From the NCBI RefSeq assembly GCF_900119845.1, contig NZ_FPKU01000002.1, positions 777,381-841,380 of the forward strand: 64,000 nucleotides of DNA, given 5' to 3'. This stretch comes from Devosia enhydra (lineage in GTDB: Bacteria > Pseudomonadota > Alphaproteobacteria > Rhizobiales > Devosiaceae). The notes under the pieces were generated by a model, which was not told the origin of the DNA, searched no databases, and worked only from the letters and a program-made list of their open reading frames with translations. The position numbers were made by a program, and so were the translations under genes. Below, piece after piece: positions 1 to 8,333 of the stretch (the first letter of the stretch is position 1; each line of letters begins with the position of its first letter).

Positions 1-622
1 CTTCGATCGCCGCGAGGCTCACATGCAGCGACTTGTCGATGGGGGTGCCGGTGGGCGCAAGGATGCCGCTGACCCGGAAGGGGCGGTTGGCATGCTCGGC
101 AAGCGACACGCTCCCCAGCCCATGGCCCACCACGATTTCGTCGCCCAGCCGGTAGCCCAGCGTCTCGGCAACGCTTGCGCCCAGCACGATGTCGAAGAGA
201 TCGGCAAAGGGCGCGCCCTCGGCAAAGCGCATGGCGTTGTCGTCGCGAAAGCGCAGCTGGGTGAAATAGTCGGGCGTGGTGCCCACGACGCGAAAGCCGC
301 GATGGGAATCGCCCAGCGAGATCGGCACGATCCAGGCCACATCGGGATGGGCGGCGAGCTCCTGATATGTGGCCCAGGTGAAGTTGTTGGGCGCATCCCC
401 GATCCGGAATACCGAATAGAGCATCAGCTGCACGCTGCCCGAGCGCGCCCCCACGATGAGATCGGTGCCCGAGACCGTGCCGGCAAAGCTCGAGCGCACG
501 CCCTCGCGCACCTTGTCGACCCCGATCAGCAGCATGACGCTGAGGGCGATGCAGAAGATGGTCAGGACCACCATGCCGCCGCGGTTGAGAAGGCTTTTGA
601 GCGCGAGCCGCGGGATGATCAT
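1..622 (-). CDS. FtsX/MacB-type ABC transporter permease, N-terminal part
   Basis: The gene runs off the left edge, so only about 207 N-terminal residues are visible. It begins MIIPRLALKSLLNRGG and has a first hydrophobic segment at about residues 17-36, followed by a long extracytoplasmic MacB-like domain (motifs such as DLIVGARSGS, then YSVFRIGDAP). This is the layout of FtsX-family permeases, where a large periplasmic loop follows TM1. The ATG lies inside the stop codon of the upstream ATPase gene (ATGA overlap at 619-622), so the two are translationally coupled. With the DUF2796 protein and ATPase upstream it matches the composition of Zrg-type zinc-uptake loci. That substrate is inferred from the neighbours, not from the permease itself. 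Confidence 0.85.
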   Translation of the reverse strand, partial: MIIPRLALKSLLNRGGMVVLTIFCIALSVMLLIGVDKVREGVRSSFAGTVSGTDLIVGARSGSVQLMLYSVFRIGDAPNNFTWATYQELAAHPDVAWIVPISLGDSHRGFRVVGTTPDYFTQLRFRDDNAMRFAEGAPFADLFDIVLGASVAETLGYRLGDEIVVGHGLGSVSLAEHANRPFRVSGILAPTGTPIDKSLHVSLAAIE

Positions 623-1320
623 GCCGCCCGGTCCCCGCGCGCCCGTGTCACGCGCGCCACGCTCTCGAGCGCGACGGTGCGGTCGAACAACGGGGCAAGG
701 CTCATGTCGTGGCTCACCATCAGCAGCGTGCCGCCCATGCGCGCGATTTCCTCGCTGAGCACCGCGACAAAGGCATCCTGATGGGCCCGGTCGAGCGCCG
801 AGGTCGGTTCGTCTGCGATGATGAGGCCCGGTGCCCCGATCAGCGCGCGCAGCACCGCCACGCGCTGCTGCTGGCCCACGCTCAGCCGGCCGGCCGCCTC
901 CCCGGCATAAAGGTCGGGGTCGAGCCCGATGCGCGACAGCAGGGTCCGGGCCTGCGCGGCGGCCTCGGTGCCGCCCGCCCGCGCTCGCCGCTCCGGGGCA
1001 AAATGCAGCGGCAGCAGGATGTTGTCGAGGCAGGAGAGATAGGGAATGAGATTGAAGCTCTGGAAGATGAGCCCGATATTTTCGGCCCTGAAGCGGTCGC
1101 GGCGCGAGGGTCGGAGGCGCGCGATATCGGTGCCGGCGATGGCGATCCGCCCCTGCTGCGGCGTGATGATGCCGGCCAGAAGGCTCAGAAGCGTCGATTT
1201 GCCCGATCCTGACGGGCCGGCAAGCAGCACCCGCTCGCCCTTTTCGATCGCGAACCGGTCGATGGCGATCGAGAACCCGCCGGAGCGGCGCCACGAGAAG
1301 CCGACAGCTTCGAGGTCCAC
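619..1320 (-). CDS. ABC transporter ATP-binding protein, LolD/MacB-like
   Basis: A 233-residue single nucleotide-binding domain. Walker A is GPSGSGKST at residues 35-43, and the Walker B region reads LIIADEPTSALD. The signature is LSVGQQQR, with Val in place of the usual second Gly, a common variant in this subfamily. Length and the pairing with an FtsX-type permease match the LolD/MacB/FtsE class rather than importer ATPases. The start given is a GTG with no clear Shine-Dalgarno; the frame stays open upstream into the 3' end of the DUF2796 gene, so the true start may lie further upstream and overlap that gene. It probably powers the adjacent permease in moving or sensing zinc, judging only by the upstream His-rich secreted protein. 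Confidence 0.88.
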   Translation of the reverse strand: MDLEAVGFSWRRSGGFSIAIDRFAIEKGERVLLAGPSGSGKSTLLSLLAGIITPQQGRIAIAGTDIARLRPSRRDRFRAENIGLIFQSFNLIPYLSCLDNILLPLHFAPERRARAGGTEAAAQARTLLSRIGLDPDLYAGEAAGRLSVGQQQRVAVLRALIGAPGLIIADEPTSALDRAHQDAFVAVLSEEIARMGGTLLMVSHDMSLAPLFDRTVALESVARVTRARGDRAA

Positions 1321-1367
1321 CGCCAGCGGCGCGGACGCGGCATCCTTCGCCTGGAAGGTTCGGGCGG

Positions 1368-2000
1368 TCAGAACCGGCCCTCCGGCTGCGCGCGCGTCAG
1401 CGTGAGGCGCCCCGCCTTGCGTGCCGAGACCATCTGCACATCGACGCTGTCCATCCCGTCGAACCGCTGGAACAGCGCGAGGCGGATGCCGGTGATCTCG
1501 TCGAGGCCCGGGCAGTCGAGCCGATAGTCCGCGACGATCTCGGCGTGGCCTTCGCCGCCATGCCCATGCTCGTCGTGATCGTGGCCATGATCGTCGTCGG
1601 CATGATCGTCATCGCGGTCGTGATCGTCGCCCTCCTCGTGCTCATGCCCGTGCTCCTCGTCCTCCGTGAACCGCACCTCGGCCGAAACGACCGTGCAGCT
1701 GGCCTGCGGCACGAAGCCCAAGACAGCCAGAGGATCCTCGAGAACCGCCAGCGCCGCATCGAGCCGCTGCCGCTCCTCCGCGCTTAAGGGCGCACGTTCA
1801 AAGCCGACGATATCGGCGCCGGGAGCCACGAGGCGCATCTCGATCCGGCTGCCGCCGGCGATCGCTTCGTGCGCGATGGTGAGGCTGCTCGCGCCATGGG
1901 CATGGGCGCCGGCGCTGCGCATCTGCGCCGATGCCGGGCCTGCGAGCGCCGCTGCAAGCAGCGCCGGACCGGCAAGCGCCAGAGGCAGGATGGGTTTCAT
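1368..2000 (-). CDS. ZrgA/DUF2796-type secreted zinc-binding protein
   Basis: A 210-residue exported protein. The signal peptide covers about residues 1-26 (MKPILPLALAG..., cleavage after PASA). The mature N-terminus carries a GAHAHG motif (31-36) typical of DUF2796, followed by a beta-rich domain. Residues about 112-153 form a dense His/Asp/Glu loop with repeated HGH, DHD and DDH units, a classic low-affinity zinc-collecting loop. Two Cys (about 102 and 163) flank this loop and could form a disulphide. In Vibrio cholerae ZrgA, a DUF2796 protein, belongs to a zinc-regulated uptake operon with ABC components; the same order (binding protein, ATPase, FtsX-type permease) is seen here. No obvious Zur palindrome was found in the short upstream gap. 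Confidence 0.85.
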   Translation of the reverse strand: MKPILPLALAGPALLAAALAGPASAQMRSAGAHAHGASSLTIAHEAIAGGSRIEMRLVAPGADIVGFERAPLSAEERQRLDAALAVLEDPLAVLGFVPQASCTVVSAEVRFTEDEEHGHEHEEGDDHDRDDDHADDDHGHDHDEHGHGGEGHAEIVADYRLDCPGLDEITGIRLALFQRFDGMDSVDVQMVSARKAGRLTLTRAQPEGRF

Positions 2001-2039
2001 CCGGGGTCTCCCTTCACGAGAGGTTGCGGGCGGGGGTAA

Positions 2040-2065
2040 GGGCGGGGGGCCATGCAGCCCCCCGC
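2040..2065 (-). terminator. GC hairpin downstream of the M20 gene
   Basis: A perfect 10-bp inverted repeat (ggcggggggc / gccccccgcc) with a 6-nt loop lies 18 nt past the stop of the minus-strand M20 hydrolase and before zrgA. There is no T tract, so it is either an imperfect intrinsic terminator or an mRNA-stabilising hairpin. Confidence 0.55.
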
Positions 2066-2083
2066 CTTGCCTCGGAACCAGCC

Positions 2084-3667
2084 CTATTTGGCCAGCATCG
2101 GATAGGTGACGCCGAGCTGCTCGAGATAGGTCTCGTGCTGGCTCGGATCGTAGTAGAACGCCTCCTGCTGCGGCCGATTGCGGGCATCGTTCTCCTTGTT
2201 GAGGTGGATCGAGGGGGAATCCTCGGGGCCCTCGAAGGGGAAATACTGGATGTCCTTGGTCTGCACGTCGGTGAAGTAGGCGTTCGCCTGGTCGATCAGC
2301 TCGGGGTTGAGCAGCAGGTCCATGGCGGTGAGCGCGGTCACCTTGGCGCCCGCCAGTGCGCCCTTGTGGGCGATGGGGGTCGCCACCGCGAGCGCCGCTT
2401 CCCAGCTATGGGTACGCGTACCGGCGATATTGGCCGGATAGCTCAGCCGCACCGTGGGCAGGGACCACATCACCTGCCCGATATCGTCCGAGGCGCCGGC
2501 GCCCACCTGCTCGACCGGGCCCGAAAGCTGGCCGATCTCGGTGCGCAGCCCGATCACGGCTGCCCCCACCGCTTCCTGCACGGCTTTGGCATAGGCCTGG
2601 TCGTCTTCGCTCCATTTGGGCATGCCGACATCGACGATATTGGCATATTGGGTTTCGGCGAGGATCTGGTTGCCATGCGAGGGCCAGGCCGAGCCCAGGA
2701 TGCGGCGGCTGAATGTGGTGCCGGTCATCATCGTGGCGCCCTCGGCGATGCCGTCGGCGATCTCGAGCATCTCGTTGACGAGATTGGCGTCGGTATTGCG
2801 GAAATAATACCACACCGCCGCATTGCCCGGCACGATATTGGGCTGCAGCCCGCCATTGCTGATCACATAATGCGAGCGCTGGTTGGGATGAAGATGCTCG
2901 CGCCGGAAATTCCAGCCGGCATTCATCAGTTCCACCGCATCGAGCGCCGAACGGCCGAGCCACGGGCCGGTGGCGCCATGGGCGGTGACGCCCTCGAAGC
3001 TGTATTCCACCGACACCATCGCCATGGAGTTCTGCAGGCCCCAGCTGGTGCTGAGCCCGTTGCCCACATGGTTGGAGAGCACCACGTCCATGTCGTCGAG
3101 CACGCCGGCTTCCACGAACCACATCTTGGCGGCCAGCGCCTCCTCGGCGATGCCCGGCCAGATCTGCAGCGTGCCGTCGATGTTTTCGCGCTCCATCATG
3201 TCCTTGACCGCGAGCGCGCCGATGATGGAAACGGCGATGCCGGTATTGTGGCCCTCGCCATGGCCGTTGCCACCTTCGACCAGCGGCTCGAAATCGAGCA
3301 CGCCGGGCTTCTGGGAAAGGCCGGGCAGTCCGTCGACGTCGGAGTTGAACGAGATGGCCGGCTTGCCCGTGCCGTTCGACCAGGTGGCCACCCACGCCGT
3401 CGGCATGCCCCTGATGCCGGTCTCGATGGTGAAGCCCTCGGCCTCGAGCAGGCCGGTGAGATAGGCGAGACTTTCCTTCTCGTGATGCGCCACTTCGGCG
3501 AAACTGAAGATCGAATCGACGATCTCCTGGGTCAGCTTGGCCTTGTCGTCGACAACAGTCTTGAGCTCCTGCTTGATCGCAGCGGCATCGCGTTCCTGCG
3601 CTGCGCCCAGGCCGATCATCGATACAGATGCCAGCAGGGCCACGGATACTCTCAATCCAGCTCTCAT
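2084..3667 (-). CDS. Secreted M20-family amidohydrolase, AbgB-like
   Basis: A 527-residue metallo-hydrolase related to AbgB, the p-aminobenzoyl-glutamate hydrolase subunit B. The start at 3667 is preferred over an ATG at 3688 because AAGGAG sits 6 nt before it and it begins a clean signal peptide (residues 1-24, ending GLGAAQ). Family marks: NSDVDG (about 108-113), GHGEGHNTG (135-143), EE at about 175 and SNH at about 200, metal-ligand regions of M20 enzymes. The C-terminal stretch ASDDIGQ...W followed by IAHKGALAG corresponds to the AbgB end. Signal-peptide export is atypical, since AbgB is cytosolic, and suggests periplasmic cleavage of amidated or peptide-like substrates. It is a single-gene unit with its own promoter region and downstream hairpin. 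Confidence 0.88.
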   Translation of the reverse strand: MRAGLRVSVALLASVSMIGLGAAQERDAAAIKQELKTVVDDKAKLTQEIVDSIFSFAEVAHHEKESLAYLTGLLEAEGFTIETGIRGMPTAWVATWSNGTGKPAISFNSDVDGLPGLSQKPGVLDFEPLVEGGNGHGEGHNTGIAVSIIGALAVKDMMERENIDGTLQIWPGIAEEALAAKMWFVEAGVLDDMDVVLSNHVGNGLSTSWGLQNSMAMVSVEYSFEGVTAHGATGPWLGRSALDAVELMNAGWNFRREHLHPNQRSHYVISNGGLQPNIVPGNAAVWYYFRNTDANLVNEMLEIADGIAEGATMMTGTTFSRRILGSAWPSHGNQILAETQYANIVDVGMPKWSEDDQAYAKAVQEAVGAAVIGLRTEIGQLSGPVEQVGAGASDDIGQVMWSLPTVRLSYPANIAGTRTHSWEAALAVATPIAHKGALAGAKVTALTAMDLLLNPELIDQANAYFTDVQTKDIQYFPFEGPEDSPSIHLNKENDARNRPQQEAFYYDPSQHETYLEQLGVTYPMLAK

Positions 3668-3740
3668 GTCACGCTCCTTCATCACCACACATATTGGTGA
3701 GAACAGCTTTGCACAACACTATACGACCCGCCAATACCAA

Positions 3741-3750
3741 TTGTATGCAA
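3741..3750. promoter_or_regulatory. Candidate operator palindrome TTGTATGCAA
   Basis: TTG-TATG-CAA is a short inverted repeat in the AT-rich leader about 75 bp upstream of the M20 hydrolase start. It resembles the TTGTATACAA half-site style used by FadR/GntR-family repressors. Short palindromes occur by chance, so this is only a candidate. Confidence 0.25.
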
Positions 3751-4061
3751 AATACCAAAGAATAATACTGTATATTCGAGGTGTAAAAACACGCGCCTGC
3801 CGCGCAAAGGGGCAGTTGGGTATGAGCAGGACTGGCCGTCTGGAGGTCTCCGGCACCCGGAGATCTGCTGTGATTTATTGGCGTCGCCGTGCTTGTTGAC
3901 GATTGACCGGCCAGCATTGCCCGGCCGGGCGTTCCGCGTCGTTCCGGTCACGCGAAGCCCCCATCCCGGGGGCCGGATGCGAGGGGAGCGGTCTCCCCAT
4001 GCGCCGCATGACCAGTGGAGAGCTTCGCCCAGCCCTCGGCGCCGTTCAACCCTCAATCGTC

Positions 4062-4090
4062 AAAAAGGGGGGCGTGGCGCCCCCCTTTTT
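4062..4090. terminator. Bidirectional intrinsic terminator
   Basis: A perfect 13-bp inverted repeat (AAAAAGGGGGGCG / CGCCCCCCTTTTT) with a 3-nt TGG loop. The A-tract on one side and T-tract on the other make it a textbook Rho-independent terminator in both directions. It serves the minus-strand gene ending at 4146. Confidence 0.9.
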
Positions 4091-4145
4091 CCCATCGGCT
4101 GCGGCCGGCGGGCGGACGATCATCCGCCACGCCGTGTGCCGGGCC

Positions 4146-4802
4146 TCAGCTCTGCGGCATGCCCGAGACGACGCTCGAAATGGTGCTGTCGGGCGCCGTG
4201 CTGCACTGGCTGATGATGCCGTTGAGCCGGGTTTCCTCGTCGCCCGCGGCTGTCGCATCCGCCGACCCGGCCGACCCGGCCGATCCCGACGTGCCCGCGC
4301 TTGCGCCCGGCATGCCGGCCGATCCCGATGTGCCGCCGGCGCCGCTGCCGGTCGAGGTCGTGGCCGAACCCGAGCCCGAGCCGGCGGCCGAGCCCGCCAT
4401 ACCACTGTTTGCCGGTGCCGCGTTGCCAGATGCCGCGTTGCCAGGTGCTGCAGTGCCGGATGCTGCATTGCTTGGTGCTGCGCTCGGTGCCGGGCTGCCC
4501 GCGGCCATGCCGCCGCCAATGGCGCTGCCGCTGGCGCCTGCGCTCGAACCCGTCGCGCCGCTATTGCTCGTGCTGCCGCTGCTCGTGCTGCTGCTGCTTT
4601 CGGTTCCGGCGCCGTGGCCTTCCATCATGCCGGCCTCATAGCCTCTCAGAAAGGCCAGCTGCTCGGGCGGCGTCATCGCCGTCAAATCCGCGCAGAGCGT
4701 GCCCGAGCCGCTGCCTGCGGTGGTCATGTCCTGTGCCAGCACGCTGCCGGAAGAAGCGCACAGCAAAGCCGCCGCTGCCGCGGCCAGAATCGTCTTGTTC
4801 AT
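4146..4802 (-). CDS. Secreted Ser/Gly/Ala-rich low-complexity protein, possible HdeA-like core
   Basis: A 218-residue exported protein. The start at 4802 is chosen because GAGGAG lies 7 nt upstream and it opens a signal peptide (MNKTILAAAAAALLCASS..., cleavage near residue 23). Residues about 37-60 (CADLTAMTPPEQ...) and the last 33 residues (ISQCSTAPDS...SGM) are ordinary sequence; everything between about 64 and 185 is Ser/Gly/Ala/Thr-rich with repeated AASG, GNAA and TSGSAG units. Two Cys (37 and 200) flank the low-complexity block. The short ends look faintly like the two halves of HdeA-type acid-stress proteins (a Cys-Asp start and an IxxxC...V end), which would make the middle an insert. 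This is a weak resemblance and function is unknown. It has its own terminator. Confidence 0.72.
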   Translation of the reverse strand: MNKTILAAAAAALLCASSGSVLAQDMTTAGSGSGTLCADLTAMTPPEQLAFLRGYEAGMMEGHGAGTESSSSTSSGSTSNSGATGSSAGASGSAIGGGMAAGSPAPSAAPSNAASGTAAPGNAASGNAAPANSGMAGSAAGSGSGSATTSTGSGAGGTSGSAGMPGASAGTSGSAGSAGSADATAAGDEETRLNGIISQCSTAPDSTISSVVSGMPQS

Positions 4803-5025
4803 GATCGGTCTCCTCACCTTGCGGCCGGTTCGGCCACCCTTTGCCAACCTCGCTTGGCCCCGCCTGTTCCACACCCGCCTGAGGAAAGTGAACGATCCCT
4901 CCGGTCGGGGCGCCAAGCCATAGGGCTTCCCCCGCCGCGTCGCTCCATCACGCGCGCAACCTTTTGCCCGGAAGCTGATTTGCCTCTGCCTCCCGGCTCA
5001 ACGCCCTCTTCGAGACCCACCGCCC

Positions 5026-8000
5026 ATGACCACCCCGACATCGAGCGCGCCGCTTTCGATCCGCATGGAGCCCGTGGGGCTGCCGCGCGAGCCCGAAGGC
5101 GCGGGCGGGGGCAGCGGCCAGCCTCCCGCCGCCGGCCTCGCCCTGCGGCTCGCCACCGGCGCGCTCGCCCGCAAGGGCAGCGCCATCGTGCTGGTGTCGA
5201 GCGAGCGGCGCGCCGAGGAGAGCGCGCGCGCCCTTGCCGGCTTCCTGCCGGGGCGCGACGTTCTCTACCTGCCGGCCTGGGACTGCCTGCCCTATGACCG
5301 GGCGCCGCCGGCCCGCGAGATCATGGGCAAGCGCATGAGCGTGCTGCGCCGCTGCCTTGCATCCGGCAGCGACGGGCTCGTGATCGTGTTGTCTCCCGAG
5401 GCGGCTCTCCAGAAGCTGCCGCCCATAAAGAGCGTCAGGGACGCGCTCTTGACGCTCAAGGTCGGCGACAGTCTCGATCGCGAGGCGCTCGAAGCCTTCG
5501 CGCTGGCCAGCGGCTATACGCTCGATGATCGCGTCGACGAGCCGGGCGAGATCGCGCTGCGCGGGCAGGTGGTCGATATCTTTCCCGCCGATGCCGACGA
5601 GCCGGTTCGCATCAGCGATGCAGAAGGCAGCATCGTCACCATGATGCGCTACGATCCGCGCACCCAGCGCACGCTGGGCGAGATCGATGCGCTCGATGTC
5701 GGACCGGCCTCCGAGCTCATTGCGCCCCATGATGATCGCCGGCCCGGCGACGAGCATCGGCTTGCCGAGCATCACGATGGGCTCGCAACGCTCTTTGACT
5801 ATCTCCCCAAAGCGCGCTTCGTCCTTGCCGGTCCGGTGGATGAGCGGCTGGCGCGCGTCGATGAGCAGATCCGCGAGGCCCATGCTACCGCCCGCCAGTT
5901 CGGGGATGCGCATGTGCCCGATCCGTCGGGTCTTTATCTCGACCTTGCCGCCTTTTCGGCCGCGCGAGGCTCGGCAAAGCCGCTCCGCGTCGATGCCGAG
6001 GGGCTCGAGCCGCTGCCAGCCTGGTCGCGCGAACGTTTTCCCGGCCGGGCGTTGGCCAAATTCATTGATGCGGCCGAAGGTGCCCGCATCGTGCTCTGCG
6101 GCACCGAGGCCGAGCGCCGGCGCCTCCAGTCCCTCCTCAAGCGCAATGGCCTAACGGCCGATGGACCCGTCGAAGCCCTTGTGCAGGAAGGCGAGCCCGG
6201 CCTCTGGCTGGCCGATATCGACATCGACGCCGGCTTCAGGGACACCGCCTCGGGCCTCGTGGTGATCGCCGCCGCCGATGTGCTGGGCAGCCGTGCCCAT
6301 GTCGAGGCGGCCGATCTCTCCGGGCTCATCGCGCCGCTCGAATTGCGGGTCGGCGACGTGGTGGTGCATGAGGATTATGGCGTGGGCATCCTGCGTGATC
6401 TCAGCGCAGTGGAGGCCGATGGCGCGGTGCAGGATACGATCCAGCTCGGCTATCACGGCGAGACCAAAGTGATGGTGCCGGTCGCCGATTTCGGCAAGCT
6501 CTGGCGCTATGGCGCCGAGGCCGATGCGGTCACCCTCGACCGGCTCAATACCGATGCCTGGGCAAAAAAACGCGCCTCGGTCAGCGTCGAGATCGAGGCG
6601 GCCGCCCGCGGGCTCGCCGAACTGGCCCAGCAGCGGCTCGGCGCCGAGGCCTCTGTGCTGAAGCCGCCCAAGGCCGACTATGACCGGCTCGCCGCCCGCT
6701 TCCCCTATGTCGAAACCCCCGACCAGGCGGCAGCCATCGCATCTGTGCAGGACGATCTGGCCTCGGGCCATCCGATGAACCGTCTGGTGTGCGGCGATGT
6801 CGGCTTCGGCAAGACCGAGATCGCGCTGCGCGCCGCCGCAGCGGCGGCCCTTGCCGGGCGGCAGGTGGCGGTGGTGGCGCCCACCACCGTGCTCGTACGC
6901 CAGCATCTGCAAAGCTTCGAGCGGCGCTTTGCAGGCACCGATATCACCATCGGCACCCTCTCGCGCCTCAACACTGCCGCCGAAACCGCCGCCACCAAGG
7001 AGGGCCTGCGCACGGGCCAGATCCGCATCGTGGTGGCGACCCACGCCATTGCCGCTGCCGATGTCGAGATGCCCGAACTGGGCCTCGTCATCATCGACGA
7101 GGAACAGCGCTTTGGCGCAAAGCTCAAGCAGCAGCTCCATGACATGGCGGCCGGCATCCACCTCCTCTCGATGACCGCGACCCCCATTCCCCGCTCGCTC
7201 CAGGCGGCGCTGGTGGGGTTGCAGGAGGTGAGCGTGCTCGCAACCCCGCCGGCCCGGCGCCGGCCGATCCGCACGTTCCTCTCGCCGTTCGACGGCGCCT
7301 CGGCGCGCACTGCGCTGCTGCGCGAGGCCCGCCGCGGCGGGCAGAGCTTCGTGGTGGTGCCGCGCATCGAGGACATTGCGGTCCTCGAGCGTGAACTGGC
7401 GCGCCTCGTGCCCGAACTCGCCGTCACCATCGCCCATGGCGGGCTCAAGCCCGGCGCAATCGACAAGGCGCTGATGGATTTCACCAATGGCGCGGGCGAT
7501 ATCCTTCTGGCCACCAATATCATCGAGAGCGGTCTCGATGTGCCGCGCGCCAATACCATGCTGGTCTGGCGAGCCGACCGGTTCGGGCTGTCGCAGCTGC
7601 ACCAGCTGCGCGGCCGTGTGGGGCGCGGGCGCAGCCAGGGCGTCGTCTATCTCTTCGTCGATCCCGACCAGACGCTTGCCGAGAGCACCCGCGCCCGCCT
7701 CTCGACGCTCGAAGCCTTCGACCGGCTGGGCTCGGGCTTTCACATCAGCGCGCGCGATCTCGAACTGCGCGGGGCGGGCGATCTTCTGGGCGAGGACCAG
7801 GCCGGCCATGTTCACCTGATCGGCTCGGCGCTCTACCAGCAATTGCTCGAAGAGGCGCTGGCCGCGGCCAAGGGCGAGCCTGCGGCCCGCCGCATGCAGC
7901 CCCGGCTCAATATCGGGCTTTCAGGCCAGATCCCGCCCGATTACGTGCCCGAGGCGGTGGTGCGCATCAATCTCTACGCCCGCCTGCAGCGCCTTGCGAG

Positions 8001-8298
8001 CCCTGAGGCGCTCGAGGATTTCGCCGGCGAGCTCGAGGACCGCTTCGGGCCGCTGCCAGAACCGACGCAGGTGCTTCTCGACCTTGCCGGCCTTGGCATT
8101 CGTGCCGGCGCGCTCGGCATCGCCCAGATCGATGCCGGGGCGCTGGGCATCGCCCTGACGCCCGAACCCGGCACCGAACCTGCCCCGATCGCCAAAGCGC
8201 TCGCAGGCAAGGCCCGCCTCAAGGACGGGCGGCTGATCTTTTCCCGCGAGGAGGGCAGGGACCTCCGCGAGCAGCTCTCCGCGCTTTTAAGCCTCTAG
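5026..8298 (+). CDS. mfd: Transcription-repair coupling factor Mfd (divergent)
   Basis: A 1090-residue SF2 translocase. The order is that of Mfd: UvrB-like N-terminal domain with LPAWDCLPYDRAPP and RGQVVDIFP; an RNA-polymerase-interacting CarD-like domain (GDVVVHEDYGVGIL); a RecG-like helicase core with Walker A GDVGFGKT at about 590, DEEQRFG at about 691, TATPIPRS and HQLRGRVGRG at about 860; and a C-terminal TRCF domain (VVRINLYARLQ). Mfd removes stalled RNA polymerase and recruits UvrA. It is somewhat shorter than the usual 1150-1180 residues, and motif VI ends GRG rather than GRS, so it may be a second, divergent Mfd-type protein rather than the only copy. No clear Shine-Dalgarno supports the start, and ATG at 5065 is an alternative. 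Confidence 0.88.
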   Translation: MTTPTSSAPLSIRMEPVGLPREPEGAGGGSGQPPAAGLALRLATGALARKGSAIVLVSSERRAEESARALAGFLPGRDVLYLPAWDCLPYDRAPPAREIMGKRMSVLRRCLASGSDGLVIVLSPEAALQKLPPIKSVRDALLTLKVGDSLDREALEAFALASGYTLDDRVDEPGEIALRGQVVDIFPADADEPVRISDAEGSIVTMMRYDPRTQRTLGEIDALDVGPASELIAPHDDRRPGDEHRLAEHHDGLATLFDYLPKARFVLAGPVDERLARVDEQIREAHATARQFGDAHVPDPSGLYLDLAAFSAARGSAKPLRVDAEGLEPLPAWSRERFPGRALAKFIDAAEGARIVLCGTEAERRRLQSLLKRNGLTADGPVEALVQEGEPGLWLADIDIDAGFRDTASGLVVIAAADVLGSRAHVEAADLSGLIAPLELRVGDVVVHEDYGVGILRDLSAVEADGAVQDTIQLGYHGETKVMVPVADFGKLWRYGAEADAVTLDRLNTDAWAKKRASVSVEIEAAARGLAELAQQRLGAEASVLKPPKADYDRLAARFPYVETPDQAAAIASVQDDLASGHPMNRLVCGDVGFGKTEIALRAAAAAALAGRQVAVVAPTTVLVRQHLQSFERRFAGTDITIGTLSRLNTAAETAATKEGLRTGQIRIVVATHAIAAADVEMPELGLVIIDEEQRFGAKLKQQLHDMAAGIHLLSMTATPIPRSLQAALVGLQEVSVLATPPARRRPIRTFLSPFDGASARTALLREARRGGQSFVVVPRIEDIAVLERELARLVPELAVTIAHGGLKPGAIDKALMDFTNGAGDILLATNIIESGLDVPRANTMLVWRADRFGLSQLHQLRGRVGRGRSQGVVYLFVDPDQTLAESTRARLSTLEAFDRLGSGFHISARDLELRGAGDLLGEDQAGHVHLIGSALYQQLLEEALAAAKGEPAARRMQPRLNIGLSGQIPPDYVPEAVVRINLYARLQRLASPEALEDFAGELEDRFGPLPEPTQVLLDLAGLGIRAGALGIAQIDAGALGIALTPEPGTEPAPIAKALAGKARLKDGRLIFSREEGRDLREQLSALLSL

Positions 8299-8333
8299 TG
8301 CCTTTCGCCGTACTCCAGAGCCTGGGGGACGGA

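Larger units (their letters stand above)
3668..4145. other. Intergenic region, AT-rich promoter area plus terminator
   Basis: No convincing gene is present. Bases 3700-3790 are much more AT-rich than the surroundings and lie upstream of the minus-strand M20 gene, so they probably hold its promoter; a small palindrome at 3741-3750 is listed separately. Bases 3790-4060 look like featureless GC-rich spacer. A strong terminator at 4062-4090 closes the gene at 4146-4802. Confidence 0.6.

Noticed and set aside
3700-3790. AT-rich patch as a horizontally acquired fragment
   Set aside because: It is short and lies at the start of a gene, which is better explained as promoter and operator sequence.
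4803-5025. Small gene between the Ser/Gly/Ala-rich protein and mfd
   Set aside because: The open frames here lack a ribosome site and recognisable residues; the region is most likely the divergent promoter.
6151-7842. 563-codon minus-strand open frame inside mfd
   Set aside because: It is a codon-bias shadow of the well-supported Mfd helicase frame; no motif or start signal.
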